64,000 nt of DNA from Lapidilactobacillus bayanensis (GTDB lineage: Bacteria; Bacillota; Bacilli; Lactobacillales; Lactobacillaceae): assembly GCF_003946695.1 (NCBI RefSeq), contig NZ_RHOX01000003.1:1-64000 (forward strand). The letters run 5' to 3'. The notes under the pieces were generated by a model. It did no database searches, was not told the DNA's origin, and saw only the letters and a program-made list of their open reading frames with translations. The position numbers and the translations under genes were made by a program. Positions 63,703 to 64,000 of this stretch are shown here, in pieces; position 1 is the first letter of the stretch, and every line of letters begins with the position of its first letter.

Positions 63703-63780
63703 TCTATCGACTCCTTTACCGGTACTGCCATAAGTAGATCATTAATTCACGACAAATAATAACATGATGATTTATGATAT

Positions 63781-63824
63781 TGATAAAAAGTTATCATTAA
63801 CTTGATATCTATTATTGTATATCA
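63781..63824. promoter_or_regulatory. Paired inverted repeats, candidate GntR operators
   Basis: TGATAA-N4-TTATCA (63781-63796) is a perfect spaced palindrome. A second, TGATAT-N10-ATATCA, follows at 63803-63824. They lie between the GntR gene and the divergent partial gene at 63925, where the regulator would control both directions. Confidence 0.5.
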
Positions 63825-63924
63825 TTTTTATGTAAAAACAATTCTTTTTTCAAAAAATAAGTGAAAATTATCCGCTTACATGATATACTTGGCTTGCAAA
63901 ATAATATATCAAGTGGTGAAGTGA

Positions 63925-64000
63925 ATGGCAGAATCATATGTAACATCGACGGTTCGCAAATTTGTTGAAAGGGTTAACGAACTTTGTGGAGATCAAGATA
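63925..64000 (+). CDS. Start of an unidentified gene (cut by the window end)
   Basis: The ATG at 63925 begins MAESYVTSTVRKFVERVNEL and remains open to the window end (25 codons). A modest GGTGAAGTG ribosome site precedes it. It diverges from the GntR-GH92 operon across a gap with candidate operators, so it is probably another gene of the mannoside system. Too little is visible to assign a family. Confidence 0.55.
   Translation, partial: MAESYVTSTVRKFVERVNELCGDQD

Noticed and set aside
63840-63900. cre site near the GntR/partial-gene gap
   Set aside because: The best match around TCCGCTTACA has three mismatches to the consensus.
1-64000. Prophage, integrase, intact insertion sequence, tRNA or rRNA genes
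   Set aside because: None was recognised; only repeat elements without a coding gene and one possible remnant were found.

Overview
The window is chromosomal DNA from a low-GC Gram-positive bacterium, almost certainly a member of the Lactobacillaceae. Evidence: the conserved block spxH-like / CYTH / relQ / nadK / RluA-type pseudouridine synthase / mgtE, strong GGAGG ribosome-binding sites with frequent TTG and GTG starts, lipobox-bearing sugar-binding proteins, and sugar ABC importers without their own ATPase. I cannot name the species. No rRNA, tRNA, CRISPR array, prophage or intact insertion sequence was seen.

Layout. 0.6-6 kb (minus strand): a GNAT acetyltransferase, a heterodimeric ABC exporter, and a Crp/Fnr regulator with a small HMA-like protein. 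6-8.8 kb: interspersed repeats, a secreted DUF1002-type protein, and an unexplained block of RNA-like hairpins. 8.8-10 kb: enolase. 10.8-17.9 kb: the housekeeping block listed above plus a beta-hydroxyacid dehydrogenase. Its divergent centre, between the CYTH gene and relQ, holds a tandem array of 120-bp hairpin units. 18.5-22.3 kb: a GntR regulator and uxuB-uxuA (hexuronate catabolism). 22.9-33.4 kb: one apparent operon with an ABC sugar importer, GH36, GH65, LacI regulator, DUF1189-like protein and GH13_31 alpha-glucosidase. 33.5-38 kb: an AraC regulator divergent from a second heterodimeric ABC exporter. 38.3-51.9 kb: a pectin/uronoside-type locus with a YesM/YesN-like two-component system, GH105, importer, DUF624, two Gfo/Idh/MocA oxidoreductases, a TIM-barrel isomerase/epimerase and a GH2 enzyme. 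52-64 kb: an alpha-mannoside/glycan island with GH38, GH92, a second GH2, an SGNH esterase, a decayed GH3 fragment and three dedicated regulators.

How it works together. From 18 kb onward the window is largely accessory carbohydrate metabolism. Oligosaccharides are bound by lipoproteins and imported by permease pairs, presumably energised by a shared MsmK-type ATPase encoded elsewhere. They are then cut inside the cell, since none of the glycosidases carries a signal peptide. Each module has its own regulator and several have catabolite-control (cre-like) sites.

The least explained features are structural. (i) Five tandem units at 12441-12960, nearly all exactly 120 bp, each fold into a long hairpin whose arms change in a compensatory way from unit to unit. 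(ii) A family of interspersed repeats of about 0.5 kb carries terminal inverted repeats and an internal hairpin with covarying stems and a constant A-G mismatch. (iii) A run of hairpins at 8161-8345 has different stems but the same GGGCA loop.
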